Below are positions 1-8,991 of a DNA stretch of 64,000 bases, piece after piece. The notes under the pieces were generated by a model. The model was not told the DNA's origin. It saw only the letters and a list, made by a program, of their open reading frames with translations, and ran no database searches. The first letter of the stretch is position 1, and every line of letters begins with the position of its first letter. The stretch lies in contig NZ_LMCM01000001.1 in assembly GCF_001426245.1 (NCBI RefSeq), positions 746,625-810,624 of the forward strand, read 5' to 3'. This DNA comes from Phycicoccus sp. Root101 (GTDB lineage Bacteria; Actinomycetota; Actinomycetes; Actinomycetales; Dermatophilaceae). The position numbers and the translations under genes were made by a program.

Positions 1-1423
1 CGGCGATGTCGAGGTGCGCCCAGCGTCGCTCGCCCACGAACTCGCGCAGGAACAATGCTGCCGTGATCGAGCCGGCGCCGACAGGAGTGCCCGCGATGTG
101 GTTGACGTCGGCCACGACGCTGTCGAGGGCGAACCGGTAGTCCTCCACCAGGGGGAACGGCCACAGCAGCTCGCCGCTGGCCCGGCCGGCCGCCACCAGG
201 GCGTCGCTCAGGGCGTCGTCGGTGGCGTACACCGGTGCCATGCTGCGGCCGAGGGCCACCCTCGCGGCCCCGGTGAGGGTGGCGATGTCGAGCAGGACGT
301 CCGGCGCGAGGTGGGCGTCCGCGTAGGCCAGGGCGTCGGCCATGACGATGCGGCCCTCGGCGTCGGTGTTGCCGATCTCGACGGTGCGACCGCCGTACAT
401 CGTGATGACGTCGGAGGGCCGGTAGGCGCTGCCGCTCACCGCGTTCTCGGCGAGCGCGAGCAGTCCCGTGACCCGTACCGGGAGGTCGAGCGCGGCGCAG
501 GCCGCCACGACGGCGAGCACGATGGCCGAGCCCGACATGTCCGTCTTCATGGCCAGCATGCCCTCGGCGGGCTTGATGTCGAGGCCACCGGTGTCGAAGG
601 TGATCCCCTTGCCGACGAGGACGACGTGCGGGGTGCTCGAGGTGGCGCCGGCGGGTTCGTGTGACAGCTGCACCAGGCGCGGCGGCGTGGCCGATCCGCC
701 CCCGACCGCGAGGAGCCCACCGAAGCCCTCGGACCTGAGGTCGCGCTCGGTCCAGACCTTGACGTCCAGCCCGGCCCGACGCCCGATGGTGCGCGCCTGG
801 GCGGCCATCCACGCCGGGTTCTTGGTGTTGGAGGGGACGACCGCGAGGTTCCGGGCCACCATCGTGGCCCGGGCCCGGGTCACCGCACGTCGGCAGGTCA
901 CCTCGTCGAAGGTCCCGACCAGCGTCACCTCTGCCACCGGTGCGCTCGAGGGCGTGGCATCGGGACCACGCCAGCGCGGCGAGGTGTACCCACCCAGGGC
1001 GATGCCCTCCACGAGAGCTGCCTGGGCCTGCGCGTCGAGGCCCGTGACGGCGACCACGAGGTGGGCCCGGCCGCGTCCGGCCCGACCGAGGGCGGCGCCG
1101 GCGCTGCGCAGGTCCGCCGGACCCGCGTCACCCAGCCCGACCAGCAGCACCGTGCGGGCGGCGCGCTCCCCGGGCACCAGCGGCAGCCGGGTGACGGCGC
1201 CGGGTTCGCCGGAGGGCTCGTGGGCCGCCTGCACGTCCGTGGCGTCGAGACCGACCACCGGCAGCCACCCGGCCGCGTCCGAGTCCGCGCGCAGGCCGCC
1301 CCGGTGGACCGGGACGGCAAGGAGCAGGTCGGTCGGGTCGAGGTCGGCGAGGACGTCGGCGAGCGCGTCGGGCCGGACCGACCACGAGCTGGACGGGGGG
1401 TCGAGCAGTTCTGGAGCAGGCAC
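1..1423 (-). CDS. pepA: Leucyl aminopeptidase (M17 family), C-terminus beyond window
   Basis: Cytosolic two-metal exopeptidase that releases N-terminal residues from peptides. About 474 residues are visible and the frame runs off the left edge, so the last part is missing. The C-terminal catalytic domain shows the M17 metal-binding blocks GKGITFDTGG (about 271-280) and MKTDMSG (about 292-298) and the family signature NTDAEGRIVMADAL (about 352-365). The N-terminal 180 residues match the usual less conserved macro-like domain. Start is a GTG; a TAGGGT box lies 6 nt upstream (1430-1435), so the mRNA may be leaderless. The gene faces away from its neighbours. Family call is secure; substrate range is not visible. 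Confidence 0.95.
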   Translation of the reverse strand, partial: MPAPELLDPPSSSWSVRPDALADVLADLDPTDLLLAVPVHRGGLRADSDAAGWLPVVGLDATDVQAAHEPSGEPGAVTRLPLVPGERAARTVLLVGLGDAGPADLRSAGAALGRAGRGRAHLVVAVTGLDAQAQAALVEGIALGGYTSPRWRGPDATPSSAPVAEVTLVGTFDEVTCRRAVTRARATMVARNLAVVPSNTKNPAWMAAQARTIGRRAGLDVKVWTERDLRSEGFGGLLAVGGGSATPPRLVQLSHEPAGATSSTPHVVLVGKGITFDTGGLDIKPAEGMLAMKTDMSGSAIVLAVVAACAALDLPVRVTGLLALAENAVSGSAYRPSDVITMYGGRTVEIGNTDAEGRIVMADALAYADAHLAPDVLLDIATLTGAARVALGRSMAPVYATDDALSDALVAAGRASGELLWPFPLVEDYRFALDSVVADVNHIAGTPVGAGSITAALFLREFVGERRWAHLDIA

Positions 1424-1429
1424 GGCCCG

Positions 1430-1435
1430 ACCCTA
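1430..1435 (-). promoter_or_regulatory. Candidate -10 box of the aminopeptidase gene (leaderless)
   Basis: On the minus strand the hexamer reads TAGGGT and sits 6 nt before the GTG start, a spacing that would put transcription initiation at the start codon. No convincing -35 is seen. Confidence 0.4.
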
Positions 1436-1510
1436 CCCACCCGACCGGAGTCGGCGGCATACCCGTGGCCCTCGGTGGACCGGTCGACCCGTGCGGCCCC
1501 GCACAGGCGA

Positions 1511-1542
1511 GGACCCCCTCCGGCAGGCGCCGGAGGGGGTCC
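1511..1542. terminator. Perfect 14-bp hairpin between aminopeptidase and DUF3117 genes
   Basis: Inverted repeat with arms 1511-1524 and 1529-1542 and loop AGGC. It lies 21 bp past the DUF3117 stop and has no T tract, as is common for actinobacterial terminators. Confidence 0.7.
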
Positions 1543-1563
1543 TCGAAAGCTGTGGAGGCAGGA

Positions 1564-1737
1564 CTACTTGAGGCCCTCGCAGTTGTCGATGGCCTCGCCC
1601 AGTGCACGGACCTCGTCGGGGGTCATCTCGACGACGAGGCGCCCACCACCCTCGAGAGGCATGCGCAGCACGATGCCGCGACCTTCCTTGGTCACCTCGA
1701 GCGGGCCGTCGCCAGTCCTCGGCTTCATTGCCGCCAT
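1564..1737 (-). CDS. DUF3117 family small protein
   Basis: A 57-residue protein of the actinobacteria-restricted DUF3117 family, whose function is unknown. The sequence opens MAAMKPRTGDGPLEVTKEG and contains the GGGRLVVEMTPDE stretch typical of the family. I chose the internal ATG because family members begin MAAMKPRTGDGP and AAGGGA lies about 8 nt upstream; an upstream in-frame start at 1788 would add 17 residues unlike the family. A promoter candidate sits about 90 bp upstream and a strong hairpin follows the stop, so it looks like a monocistronic, well-expressed gene. Confidence 0.9.
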   Translation of the reverse strand: MAAMKPRTGDGPLEVTKEGRGIVLRMPLEGGGRLVVEMTPDEVRALGEAIDNCEGLK

Positions 1738-1829
1738 GGGTGTGTCCCTTCCGTATGGCGTGGTTTGCTGCTGGGCACGCGGGTCCACGCCAGTGCTTGA
1801 GTTCCGCCCGTGCGTGCCAGATTTGCTCC

Positions 1830-1858
1830 ATTATCCCGTGAACCTGCTCACAGGCGAA
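1830..1858 (-). promoter_or_regulatory. Candidate sigma-70 promoter of the DUF3117 gene
   Basis: Minus strand: TTCGCC (1858-1853), 17-bp spacer, GATAAT (1835-1830). The -10 is unusually AT-rich for this genome. It would give a leader of roughly 85 nt. Confidence 0.45.
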
Positions 1859-1906
1859 ATCCGGTCCGGGGTGCAGCCCCGGGCGACCCGGTGGCCGCAG
1901 GGCATG

Positions 1907-2734
1907 ATGTCCGGCATGACCCAGAGTCCTGCAGCGCCGCAGCCCCCTCACCTGCCCGTCGTCGTCGAACGCGAGGGTGCGGTCGCCACCGTCAGGCTCA
2001 ACCGGCCGGAGGCGATGAACTCCCTCGACAGCCCCACGAAGGAGGCCCTGCTCGCGGCCCTGACGGAGGTGGCCGCCGACCCCACGGTCCGGTGCGTCGT
2101 GCTCACCGGCAGCGGTCGCGCCTTCTGCGTCGGCCAGGACCTCAAGGAGCACATCCGGCTCCAGCAGTCGGACGACCCGTCCCTGTGGGAGACCGTCCCC
2201 AAGCACTACAACCCGATCGTCGAGCTGCTGACGACGATGAACAAGCCGGTCGTGGCCGCGGTCAACGGGGTCGCGGCAGGTGCCGGCGCCGCCTTCGCGA
2301 TGGCGGCGGACTTCCGGGTGATGGTGGACACGGCAGGCTTCAACCTGGCGTTCGCCGGGATCGCACTGTCCTGCGACTCGGGTTCGTCCTGGAGCCTCCA
2401 GCGGCTCGTCGGCCCGGCCCGCGCCAAGGAGCTGCTCCTGCTGCCGCGCACGGTCCCCGCCGACGAGTGCCTCTCCCTCGGCCTGGTCACCCGGGTCGTC
2501 GCCGCGGCCGACCTCGACGCCGCCGTGCTGGAGCTGGCGACCACCCTGGCCGACGGCCCGACGCTGGCGTACGGCTCGATCCGCCAGGCCGTCGCGTTCG
2601 CCGCCGGCCACGGCCTGGGCGAGTCCCTCGAGCGGGAGGGCGAGTACATGGCGCTCACCGGTGCCAGTGCCGACCACAAGGCGGCGGTGGCTGCGTTCCT
2701 CGCGAAGGAGAAGCCGGTGTTCACCGGCGAGTGA
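1907..2734 (+). CDS. Enoyl-CoA hydratase/isomerase family protein (PaaG-like)
   Basis: A 275-residue crotonase-fold enzyme acting on acyl-CoA thioesters, expected to be cytosolic. The CoA and oxyanion-hole segments are visible: FCVGQDLKEH (about 73-82) and GVAAGAGAAFAMAADF (about 121-136). In place of the usual second catalytic glutamate block is GIALSCDSGSSW (about 151-162), which resembles the PaaG (ring-epoxide isomerase) arrangement with an aspartate. Start choice is uncertain: ATGs at 1904, 1907 and 1916 are all in frame. It is a lone plus-strand gene converging on the mannosyltransferase, so the pathway cannot be read from context; phenylacetate or fatty-acid catabolism are both possible. 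Confidence 0.88.
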   Translation: MSGMTQSPAAPQPPHLPVVVEREGAVATVRLNRPEAMNSLDSPTKEALLAALTEVAADPTVRCVVLTGSGRAFCVGQDLKEHIRLQQSDDPSLWETVPKHYNPIVELLTTMNKPVVAAVNGVAAGAGAAFAMAADFRVMVDTAGFNLAFAGIALSCDSGSSWSLQRLVGPARAKELLLLPRTVPADECLSLGLVTRVVAAADLDAAVLELATTLADGPTLAYGSIRQAVAFAAGHGLGESLEREGEYMALTGASADHKAAVAAFLAKEKPVFTGE

Positions 2735-2776
2735 CCGGCTGACGGACCGGCGGGCGGCCAGCGACCGGCGACACGG

Positions 2777-4078
2777 TCAGGGCGGGGCTGCCGCCCACGG
2801 CGTGTACGTCAGCAGGGTGCAGGTGAACCAGAACATGCCCCCGAGCAGGACGAGGGCCACGACGGCGACCCGGCGCCGCCAGTGCGGCACCACCCGCTCC
2901 CCCGTCGAGGTCCGCATCGCCACGGACGCCACGAGCGCGGCGATGGGGAAGTCGAGCAGCAGGAACCGCCACATGCTCGTGATCGGCCGGACGACCGCCA
3001 GCAGGTAGAGCGGGTAGGCCAGGGCCCAGACCCGCAGCTCGATCGCCAGCCAGCGGCCGTGGCGGCCGACGATGAGGGCGATGTACGTCGCCACGAGGCC
3101 GACGAGGACCGCCACCCCGACGACGCCGTGGCCGTCCCACGCCCACGACAGCCACAGCACGAACGGCCCCGACTCCGGCCTCTGCCCCCAGGCGGCCTGC
3201 ACGTCGAAGAACGCCATCGGCAGCCCGCTGGCGATCCCGACGACGACGGGCCAGGCGATGGAGGAGGCGGCCGTCGCCAGCAGCATCAGGGCCGCGGTCG
3301 TCCGCTGCCCGGTCAGCGGCCGGGTGCCCGCCGCCCGGTCCTCGCGCCAGCGCAGGGCGAGGTGCGCGATCGCGGCACAGGCGATCGCAGGGGCGGCGGC
3401 ACGCGTGAACCCGAGCCCGATCGTGACCAGCGCGACGAGGGCGTACTGCCGCCGCATCAGCAGGAGCAGCGACCCGGCGATGAGCACGCCCGCGAGGGCC
3501 TCGGTGTACGGCATCACCAGCACCGAGGTCGCGGGGTAGAGGCACCAGAGGATGCCCGCGACGAGGGCCAGCCGCTCGCGGGCCGGCTGCGGGGCCGCGT
3601 GGAGGGCGAAGTTGAGGCACTTCCAGACGAGGATCGTGCAGACCGCACCGAGGACGAGGTTGAGCAGGACCGCGGACACCTCGAACGACATCCCCGTGAC
3701 CATGAGGGCGCGGACGAGCATCGGGAACGCCGGGTAGAACGCCCATGCGCTGTAGGTCAGCAGCCCGGTGTCGGGGTCGGCAGGCAGTGGCACGGGGTAG
3801 CCGTCGACGGCCACCCGGCGGTACCAGACGCTGTCCCACCCACCGAGGACGTCACCGATCGTCGGGTGGAGGTGGCCCACCCCCGCAGGGGTCTGGAACC
3901 ACGTCGCGGCGACCGCCATGGTGACGAACACGAGGACCCGCGTCACGGCATACCAGAGGAGCAGGAAGACGACGGGGCGGCGCAGGGCCCACCCGGCGGC
4001 GGCGCTGCGGCCGCTGGAGGTGAGCAGGGAGGAGGTCAGCAGGGACGGGACGCTGCGGACGCGGGCGACGGCGGTCAC
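2777..4078 (-). CDS. PIG-V-like integral membrane mannosyltransferase (second of a tandem pair)
   Basis: A 433-residue polytopic protein with about ten hydrophobic segments. The luminal-loop motif WDSVWYRRVAVDGYP (about 81-95) after the first membrane segment is typical of the PIG-V/GPI mannosyltransferase 2 family, GT-C enzymes that use polyprenyl-phosphate mannose. YTEALAGV and WRFLL stretches also match the family. The GTG start overlaps the TGA of the upstream paralog (GTGA), so the two are translationally coupled. Actinobacteria lack GPI anchors, so the acceptor is probably a lipid or cell-envelope glycan; this is inference. Confidence 0.82.
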   Translation of the reverse strand: MTAVARVRSVPSLLTSSLLTSSGRSAAAGWALRRPVVFLLLWYAVTRVLVFVTMAVAATWFQTPAGVGHLHPTIGDVLGGWDSVWYRRVAVDGYPVPLPADPDTGLLTYSAWAFYPAFPMLVRALMVTGMSFEVSAVLLNLVLGAVCTILVWKCLNFALHAAPQPARERLALVAGILWCLYPATSVLVMPYTEALAGVLIAGSLLLLMRRQYALVALVTIGLGFTRAAAPAIACAAIAHLALRWREDRAAGTRPLTGQRTTAALMLLATAASSIAWPVVVGIASGLPMAFFDVQAAWGQRPESGPFVLWLSWAWDGHGVVGVAVLVGLVATYIALIVGRHGRWLAIELRVWALAYPLYLLAVVRPITSMWRFLLLDFPIAALVASVAMRTSTGERVVPHWRRRVAVVALVLLGGMFWFTCTLLTYTPWAAAPP

Positions 4079-5286
4079 GGCGGGTAGTCCGCCGGCGCGT
4101 GGTAGACGAGCAGCTTCCAGATCCAGGCGACCTGGCCCACGATGCCCGCAGCCACGAGGAAGCCGACGCGGACGGTCAGGTGGCGCGCGGCCCGCTCGAG
4201 CCAGCCGCCGCCGAGCACCACGACGATCAGCGGGAAGAGTGGCAGGGCGTAGCGGAAGATGCTCGTGAAGGGGTCGAGGACGACCGCGAGGTAGGCGGGG
4301 TACGCCAGGCACCAGACCCTCAGCTCGGGGCCGAGCCTGGTCGCCCAGGGGCCGCACGTGAGCACGACGATCGTCGTCACCAGGGCGGCCAGCCCCACGG
4401 GGCCGTAGACGGCGGCACCGTCGAAGTCGCGGAAGGCCCACTGCGACATGCCCAGCCAGGGCTTGAGCGGGGTGATCTCACCTCCGGCGCGCCACGCGGC
4501 CATGGTGTCGGTGTATGCCGTGCGGGACCCGGTCACCTGCCAGGCGATGAGGGGCCACAGCACTGCGCCCACCGCGGTGGTGGCGAGCGCGGCCAGGGCC
4601 GAGACGAGCTCACCCCGGGTGACGTTCTGCTGGCGGCGCCTTCGCCACAGCAGGAGCACGGAGACACCGACCACGACGACCACCGGCACAGCGATGGGCC
4701 GGGTGAGGCCCAGCAGCAGCGAGAGCCCGGCCACCATCCCCCAGCTGCGTCGGACCAGCGCCCAGAGCAGGCCGCACAGGACGACCATCGCGAGCGACTC
4801 GGTGTACGCGAGCTGGAGGGACACCGCCGCAGGGAACGCGGCCCAGACGGCGACGGCGCCGAGGGCGACCCTGTCGCCCACCTTCTCGGCCAGCAGGCGG
4901 GCCATGAGGACGCTCGCGCCGAGCCCGGCGAGGAGGGCCAGGGTCGAGGCCACCACGGGGAACCCCAGACCCGTGGCCGACATGAGCATCCGCGCCAGGA
5001 GGGGAAAGAGCGGGTAGAACGCCCAGGCGTTCTGCGCGACGTGTCCGCTGGCCTGGTCGACGGGCAGCGGGTTGGGGTAGCCCTGCTCCGCCACGTTGCG
5101 GTACCAGCTGCCGTCCCAGAGGACGGTCATGTCGATCGGCTCGACGGTCGGGCCGGTCCAGTCCGGCATCACCGCCTGGTCCCGGCTGGCCAGCACGAGG
5201 AGCAGGCCCGACACGGCCCGCAGGGCGAGGTAGACCAGCGCTGTCCTGACGGTCAGCGACCTGAGGAGGACGGCGCCCCTGCTCAT
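4075..5286 (-). CDS. PIG-V-like integral membrane mannosyltransferase (first of a tandem pair)
   Basis: A 403-residue paralog of the following gene with the same layout: hydrophobic N-terminal segment, then the loop motif WDGSWYRNVAEQGYP (about 57-71), then AWAFYPLFPLL and a LAYTESLAM helix, and a C-terminal FRYALPLFPL membrane segment. Predicted GT-C glycosyltransferase using lipid-linked mannose. The ATG overlaps the TGA of tag (ATGA). Two diverged copies side by side suggest successive mannose additions to one glycan, but the acceptor is unknown. Confidence 0.82.
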   Translation of the reverse strand: MSRGAVLLRSLTVRTALVYLALRAVSGLLLVLASRDQAVMPDWTGPTVEPIDMTVLWDGSWYRNVAEQGYPNPLPVDQASGHVAQNAWAFYPLFPLLARMLMSATGLGFPVVASTLALLAGLGASVLMARLLAEKVGDRVALGAVAVWAAFPAAVSLQLAYTESLAMVVLCGLLWALVRRSWGMVAGLSLLLGLTRPIAVPVVVVVGVSVLLLWRRRRQQNVTRGELVSALAALATTAVGAVLWPLIAWQVTGSRTAYTDTMAAWRAGGEITPLKPWLGMSQWAFRDFDGAAVYGPVGLAALVTTIVVLTCGPWATRLGPELRVWCLAYPAYLAVVLDPFTSIFRYALPLFPLIVVVLGGGWLERAARHLTVRVGFLVAAGIVGQVAWIWKLLVYHAPADYPP

Positions 5287-5885
5287 GCGGGGCCCTGGTC
5301 CGCCCCGGCACCGACCCCCGACCGGTGGCAGCCCACGACGTGGTCGTCCACGAGGCCGCACGCCTGCATGGCGGCATACATCGTCGTGGGGCCGACGAAC
5401 ACGAACCCCGCCTTCTTGAGGCCCTTGGCGAGGGCGACGCTCTCCGGGCTGGTCGACCGGAAGTCCTCGGCCGACCTCGGCGGTGCGTGGTCGGCCGGCG
5501 CGTGCGACCAGACGAGGGCGTCGAGCCCGCCGCGCTCCCGCAGCGCGAGCACGGCGGCGGCGTTGTGGATGGCGGCATCGACCTTGAGGCGGTTGCGGAC
5601 GATGCCCACATCGGCCATCAGCCGGGCCCGATCGGCGTCGCCGAAGGTCGCGACCACCTCGGCGTCGAAGCCTGCGAACGCGGCGCGGAAGGCCTCGCGC
5701 TTGCGCAGGATGGTGATCCAGGACAGCCCGGACTGGAAGGCCTCGAGGGTGAGGCGTTCGTACAGCGCCTGCTCGCCGTGGACCGGCACACCCCACTCGG
5801 TGTCGTGGTAGGTGAGGTAGTCCGGGGTCGACCCGGCCCACGCGCAGCGCGCCAACCCGTCCGAGCCGACGAGGAGGCCGCTCAC
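5283..5885 (-). CDS. tag: DNA-3-methyladenine glycosylase I
   Basis: A 200-residue base-excision repair enzyme that removes 3-methyladenine from alkylated DNA. Zinc-binding residues known for the family are all present: C14 and H27 at the N-terminus (HDTEWGVP motif, 27-34) and H182 and C186 near the C-terminus (DDHVVGCHR). The core block LEAFQSGLSWITILRKRE (about 47-64) carries the conserved glutamate. The GTG start overlaps the upstream stop (GTGA), placing it in a chain with the SRPBCC gene and the mannosyltransferases; no functional link to those is obvious. Confidence 0.95.
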   Translation of the reverse strand: MSGLLVGSDGLARCAWAGSTPDYLTYHDTEWGVPVHGEQALYERLTLEAFQSGLSWITILRKREAFRAAFAGFDAEVVATFGDADRARLMADVGIVRNRLKVDAAIHNAAAVLALRERGGLDALVWSHAPADHAPPRSAEDFRSTSPESVALAKGLKKAGFVFVGPTTMYAAMQACGLVDDHVVGCHRSGVGAGADQGPA

Positions 5886-6370
5886 CGTCGGGACCCGGCG
5901 GCCCGCGCGAGCATGGCGTCGACGGCACGTCCGTAGAGCCACGTGCTGGCGCGGTCCAGCGCCGGCTCGAACAGGCGCTTGAACGGCAGTGGACGCACGA
6001 CGACGTCCTCGACCCAGTCGAGCCGGGAACCCAGCACACCCGGGCTGCCGATGTGTGGTTCGGGGGTCACCGTCACCTCGGCCCACCCACCGAGCAGGCG
6101 TCCGGTCTTGACCACCCGGAACACCGCGGGGGCGGCGGGGTCGCTGTCGGGCGATGGTGGGTCCCACCGGGTGACGAGCATGGAGTCGGAGAAGACGAGC
6201 GGACCGGGCCCGCTGAGCCCAGCGAACCCCCAGCCGACCCGCGGCTCCCCCGCGTCCGTGGTCATCCGGGTCATCGGCATCCAGTCGCCGTAGCCCGCGA
6301 AGTCGGCGACGACGTCCCACACGGCGGCAGGACTCGCCGCGGTGTGCCGGGTGAGGTGGAGGGTGGCCAT
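5882..6370 (-). CDS. SRPBCC (START-like) family protein
   Basis: A 162-residue protein with the N-terminal helix-grip pattern AAVWDVVADFAGYGDWMP and later GGWAEVTVTPEP, typical of the polyketide cyclase/dehydrase-like SRPBCC superfamily that binds hydrophobic ligands. The ATG was chosen because the preceding in-frame codons are outside the fold. Its stop overlaps the tag start. No ligand can be deduced. Confidence 0.75.
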   Translation of the reverse strand: MATLHLTRHTAASPAAVWDVVADFAGYGDWMPMTRMTTDAGEPRVGWGFAGLSGPGPLVFSDSMLVTRWDPPSPDSDPAAPAVFRVVKTGRLLGGWAEVTVTPEPHIGSPGVLGSRLDWVEDVVVRPLPFKRLFEPALDRASTWLYGRAVDAMLARAAGSRR

Positions 6371-6374
6371 CTGC

Positions 6375-6674
6375 TCAGCGCACCGTGTCGCGGGGGCTCT
6401 CCGGCTCGGTGGCCGCGCGCGGACCCTCCAGCTCGGCGAGGCGGGACTGCAACCGGTCGAGGACGGCATCGACCTGGTCCATGCGGTAACCGCGCAGGGC
6501 GGTGTCGAAGCGCACGGCGGAGATCTCGTCGGACGCGAACCCGTCGGACAGGGCTGGTGAGCTCTGGGTGCTCGTCGCGTCCGCCATCGGGTCGTAGCCC
6601 AGCCGGCCCGTCACGAGCGCGGCGAAGCCGCCGATGAGCAGCACGGCGATGACGGTGAAGAAGACCCAGATCAC
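6375..6674 (-). CDS. Small membrane-anchored DivIVA-domain protein
   Basis: A 99-residue protein: one N-terminal transmembrane helix (about 1-22), a polar linker, then a DivIVA-type segment ([20 protein letters not shown], about 54-73) continuing into a short coiled coil. DivIVA domains recognise curved or polar membrane and organise growth machinery in actinobacteria; this short form is probably an accessory polar or division protein. GTG start chosen because it sits directly before the hydrophobic segment. It ends 4 bp before the SRPBCC start, so the two are probably co-transcribed. Confidence 0.75.
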   Translation of the reverse strand: MIWVFFTVIAVLLIGGFAALVTGRLGYDPMADATSTQSSPALSDGFASDEISAVRFDTALRGYRMDQVDAVLDRLQSRLAELEGPRAATEPESPRDTVR

Positions 6675-6712
6675 GCAGGTGATCGTCGCACGAACTGCTG
6701 GGAGCGTCCTAT

Positions 6713-7024
6713 TCAGCCTGCCGTGTCGAGGGCGCGGGCGTCCTCCCCCGACGCGGCGGGGGTCAGCGCACTCCGCGCGAGCATCTCCACGACCGCGGGG
6801 ACGTCCTCGGCCAGGAGGCGGACCGTCGCCCTGCACACGGTGTCCTGCCAGATCGACAGCACCACCCGCCCGCTCTCCGGGTGACCGGAGATCCGCAGCG
6901 TCCGGCCGGCGACGTCGCGACCGACCACGACGTCACCCTGCCGTGGCAGCGGTGAGATGTTCACGGGTCCATCATCGCCCCCGGCCGGCCCCGGAGTCCA
7001 TGGGTCGATCGGGCCGGACGTCAC
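6713..7024 (-). CDS. Hypothetical protein coupled to the LOG-family gene
   Basis: A 103-residue protein I cannot assign. After a proline/glycine-rich N-terminus it has a compact segment ([20 protein letters not shown]) followed by a helix near the C-terminus; no membrane or signal sequence. Its GTG overlaps the stop of the upstream LOG gene (GTGA), so translation is coupled. A downstream GTG at about 6964 is an alternative start. Confidence 0.65.
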   Translation of the reverse strand: MTSGPIDPWTPGPAGGDDGPVNISPLPRQGDVVVGRDVAGRTLRISGHPESGRVVLSIWQDTVCRATVRLLAEDVPAVVEMLARSALTPAASGEDARALDTAG

Positions 7025-7800
7025 TCGGGACGCTTGGCGGCCACCGTCTGGTCGGTCGAGGTGACGATGCGGACGGCCTCGTCGACGTCGTCGGTGAGGT
7101 GCAGGAGGTCGATGTCCTTCTCGCTGACCGTGCCCGCATCGAGGACCGTGCCGCGCAACCAGTCCAGCAGCCCGCCCCAGTACTCGGTGCCCATCAGGAC
7201 GATCGGGAAGGACGTGACCTTGCGGGTCTGCACGAGGGTGACGGCCTCGAACAGCTCGTCGAGGGTGCCGAACCCGCCCGGCAGGACGATGAACCCCTGC
7301 GCGTACTTGACGAACATCGTCTTGCGCGCGAAGAAGTAGCGGAAGTTCACCCCCAGGTTCACGTGCTCGTTCAGCCCCTGCTCGAACGGCAGCTCGATCC
7401 CCAGGCCGACCGAGGCCCCGCCCGCCTCACGGGCACCCTTGTTCGCCGCCTCCATGGCGCCGGGCCCGCCACCGGTGATCACGGCATACCCGGCCTCGAC
7501 CAGGGCCCGCCCCACATGGGTGCCGAGCTCGTAGAAGGGCGTGCCGGGCTTCGTCCGGGCCGAACCGAACACGCTCACCGCCGGGCCGAGCTCGGCGAGC
7601 GCCCCGAACCCCTCGACGAACTCGCTCTGGATCCGCATCACCCGCCACGGGTCGGTGTGCAGCCACTCGCTGGAGCCGCGGCTGTCGAGCAGTCGCTGGT
7701 CGGTGGTTGTCCCGGGGACGCGCGAACCCCGCAGGGTCACCGGGCCGGTGTGGTACTCGTAGTCGCTCGCGCTGGTGATGTCCGTCGTCTCGTCACTCAC
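7021..7800 (-). CDS. LOG family protein (TIGR00730, phosphoribohydrolase-like)
   Basis: A 259-residue lysine-decarboxylase-like Rossmann protein. The diagnostic motifs are [11 protein letters not shown] (110-120) and PGGFGTLDE (174-182), with the active-site FARKTMF segment at 157-163. Characterised relatives cleave nucleoside 5-prime-monophosphates to base plus ribose-5-phosphate (cytokinin activation in plants and some actinobacteria). GTG start; the downstream hypothetical gene overlaps its stop. Substrate not determinable here. Confidence 0.88.
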   Translation of the reverse strand: MSDETTDITSASDYEYHTGPVTLRGSRVPGTTTDQRLLDSRGSSEWLHTDPWRVMRIQSEFVEGFGALAELGPAVSVFGSARTKPGTPFYELGTHVGRALVEAGYAVITGGGPGAMEAANKGAREAGGASVGLGIELPFEQGLNEHVNLGVNFRYFFARKTMFVKYAQGFIVLPGGFGTLDELFEAVTLVQTRKVTSFPIVLMGTEYWGGLLDWLRGTVLDAGTVSEKDIDLLHLTDDVDEAVRIVTSTDQTVAAKRPE

Positions 7801-7809
7801 GCGATCAAC

Positions 7810-8934
7810 CTATGCGAGCCAACGCAGCAGGGCCGCCTCGGCGGACACGAGCTGCGAGACGGGACACCGCTCGTCGTCGTGGTGCGCGAGGTTGGGGTCA
7901 CCGGGGCCGAAGTTCACCGCGGCGATGTCCATGGCCGAGAAGCGGGCGACGTCGGTCCAGCCCTCCTTGGCGATGACGGGCAGCCCGAGCGCCTCGACGA
8001 ACGCCTTGGCGGCCGGGAGGTCCAGGCCGGGGCGGGCGCCGGGGGCGTTGTCGAGCTCGACGAGGTCATAGCCCTCGAACAGCTCGGCCACGTGGGCCAG
8101 CGCGACCTCCGGCGACTTGTCGGGGGCGTACCGGTAGTTGACCGTGACGACGCACTCGTCCGGGATGACGTTGCCCGCGATGCCGCCACGGATCCCCGTG
8201 GCGTTGAGTGCCTCGTGGTAGTCCAGGCCGTCGACCGTCACCGTGGCCGGCTCGTATGCCGTGAGGCGGTTCAGCAGGTCGGCGGCGGCGTGGATCGCGT
8301 TGCGCCCGTTCCACGGTCGGGCCGAGTGCGCCGCGACGCCACGGGCGGTCACGTCGACCCGCAGGGTGCCCTTGCAGCCACCTTCGACCTGGCTGGCGGT
8401 CGGCTCGAGGAGGACGGCGAAGTCGGCGTCGGCGATCAGCTCGGGGCGCTGCTGCTGGACGTGCAGGAGGCCGTTGTGCTCGCTGTCGATCTCCTCCCCC
8501 TCGTAGAAGACGAAGGTGAGGTCGCGGCTCGGCTCGGTGACCAGGGCGGCCTTGAGCTGGACGGCGACGCCGCCCTTCATGTCGACGGTGCCGCGGCCCA
8601 CGAGGTCGTCGCCCTCGCGACGGGTCGGCAGGTTGGCGGGAGCCTTGGTCAGCGGGACCGTGTCGATGTGGCCGGCGAGGACGACGCGCTCGTCACGGCC
8701 GAGCTCGGTGCGCGCGACGAGGGTGTTGCCGATGCGGGTGACCGTGAGGTGCTCCAGCGGCACGAGCGCCGCCTCGATCGCGTCGCACACCCGTCGCTCG
8801 TCGAGGCTGACGGACTCGATGTCGCACAGCGCCGCGGTCAACGTCACGACGTCGGCGGACAGGTCCAGCGGGACGAGGTCGTGGGCGGTGTCCTGGGGGC
8901 TGTCCTGGGTGGTGTGCTGAGAAGGGTTCGCCAT
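7810..8934 (-). CDS. dapE: Succinyl-diaminopimelate desuccinylase
   Basis: A 374-residue M20-family zinc hydrolase that removes succinate from N-succinyl-LL-diaminopimelate in lysine and peptidoglycan-precursor synthesis. Metal ligands are visible in GHIDTV (H89, D91), GTVDMKGG (D118) and YEGEEID (catalytic E147). It is divergent from dapD, whose product makes the earlier succinylated intermediate, and dapC lies about 4.5 kb away, so three steps of the succinylase branch cluster here. A TAGGGT box ends 7 nt before the ATG, implying a leaderless transcript. Confidence 0.95.
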   Translation of the reverse strand: MANPSQHTTQDSPQDTAHDLVPLDLSADVVTLTAALCDIESVSLDERRVCDAIEAALVPLEHLTVTRIGNTLVARTELGRDERVVLAGHIDTVPLTKAPANLPTRREGDDLVGRGTVDMKGGVAVQLKAALVTEPSRDLTFVFYEGEEIDSEHNGLLHVQQQRPELIADADFAVLLEPTASQVEGGCKGTLRVDVTARGVAAHSARPWNGRNAIHAAADLLNRLTAYEPATVTVDGLDYHEALNATGIRGGIAGNVIPDECVVTVNYRYAPDKSPEVALAHVAELFEGYDLVELDNAPGARPGLDLPAAKAFVEALGLPVIAKEGWTDVARFSAMDIAAVNFGPGDPNLAHHDDERCPVSQLVSAEAALLRWLA

Positions 8935-8941
8935 GCCCACG

Positions 8942-8984
8942 ACCCTATCCAGCGTCCGGATCCTCAGCCTCGCTCCCCTAGGCT
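8942..8984. promoter_or_regulatory. Divergent leaderless promoters of dapE and dapD
   Basis: The 57-bp gap holds two symmetrical -10 boxes: minus-strand TAGGGT (8947-8942), 7 nt before the dapE ATG, and plus-strand TAGGCT (8979-8984), 7 nt before the dapD ATG. Both spacings place the first transcribed base at the start codon. -35 elements are weak. Confidence 0.6.
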
Positions 8985-8991
8985 TGTCCAC

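Noticed and set aside
1061-1900. Long plus-strand frame running into the enoyl-CoA hydratase from far upstream
   Set aside because: The upstream part is the antisense of the aminopeptidase gene; GC-rich DNA keeps antisense frames open. The crotonase fold begins near 1907.
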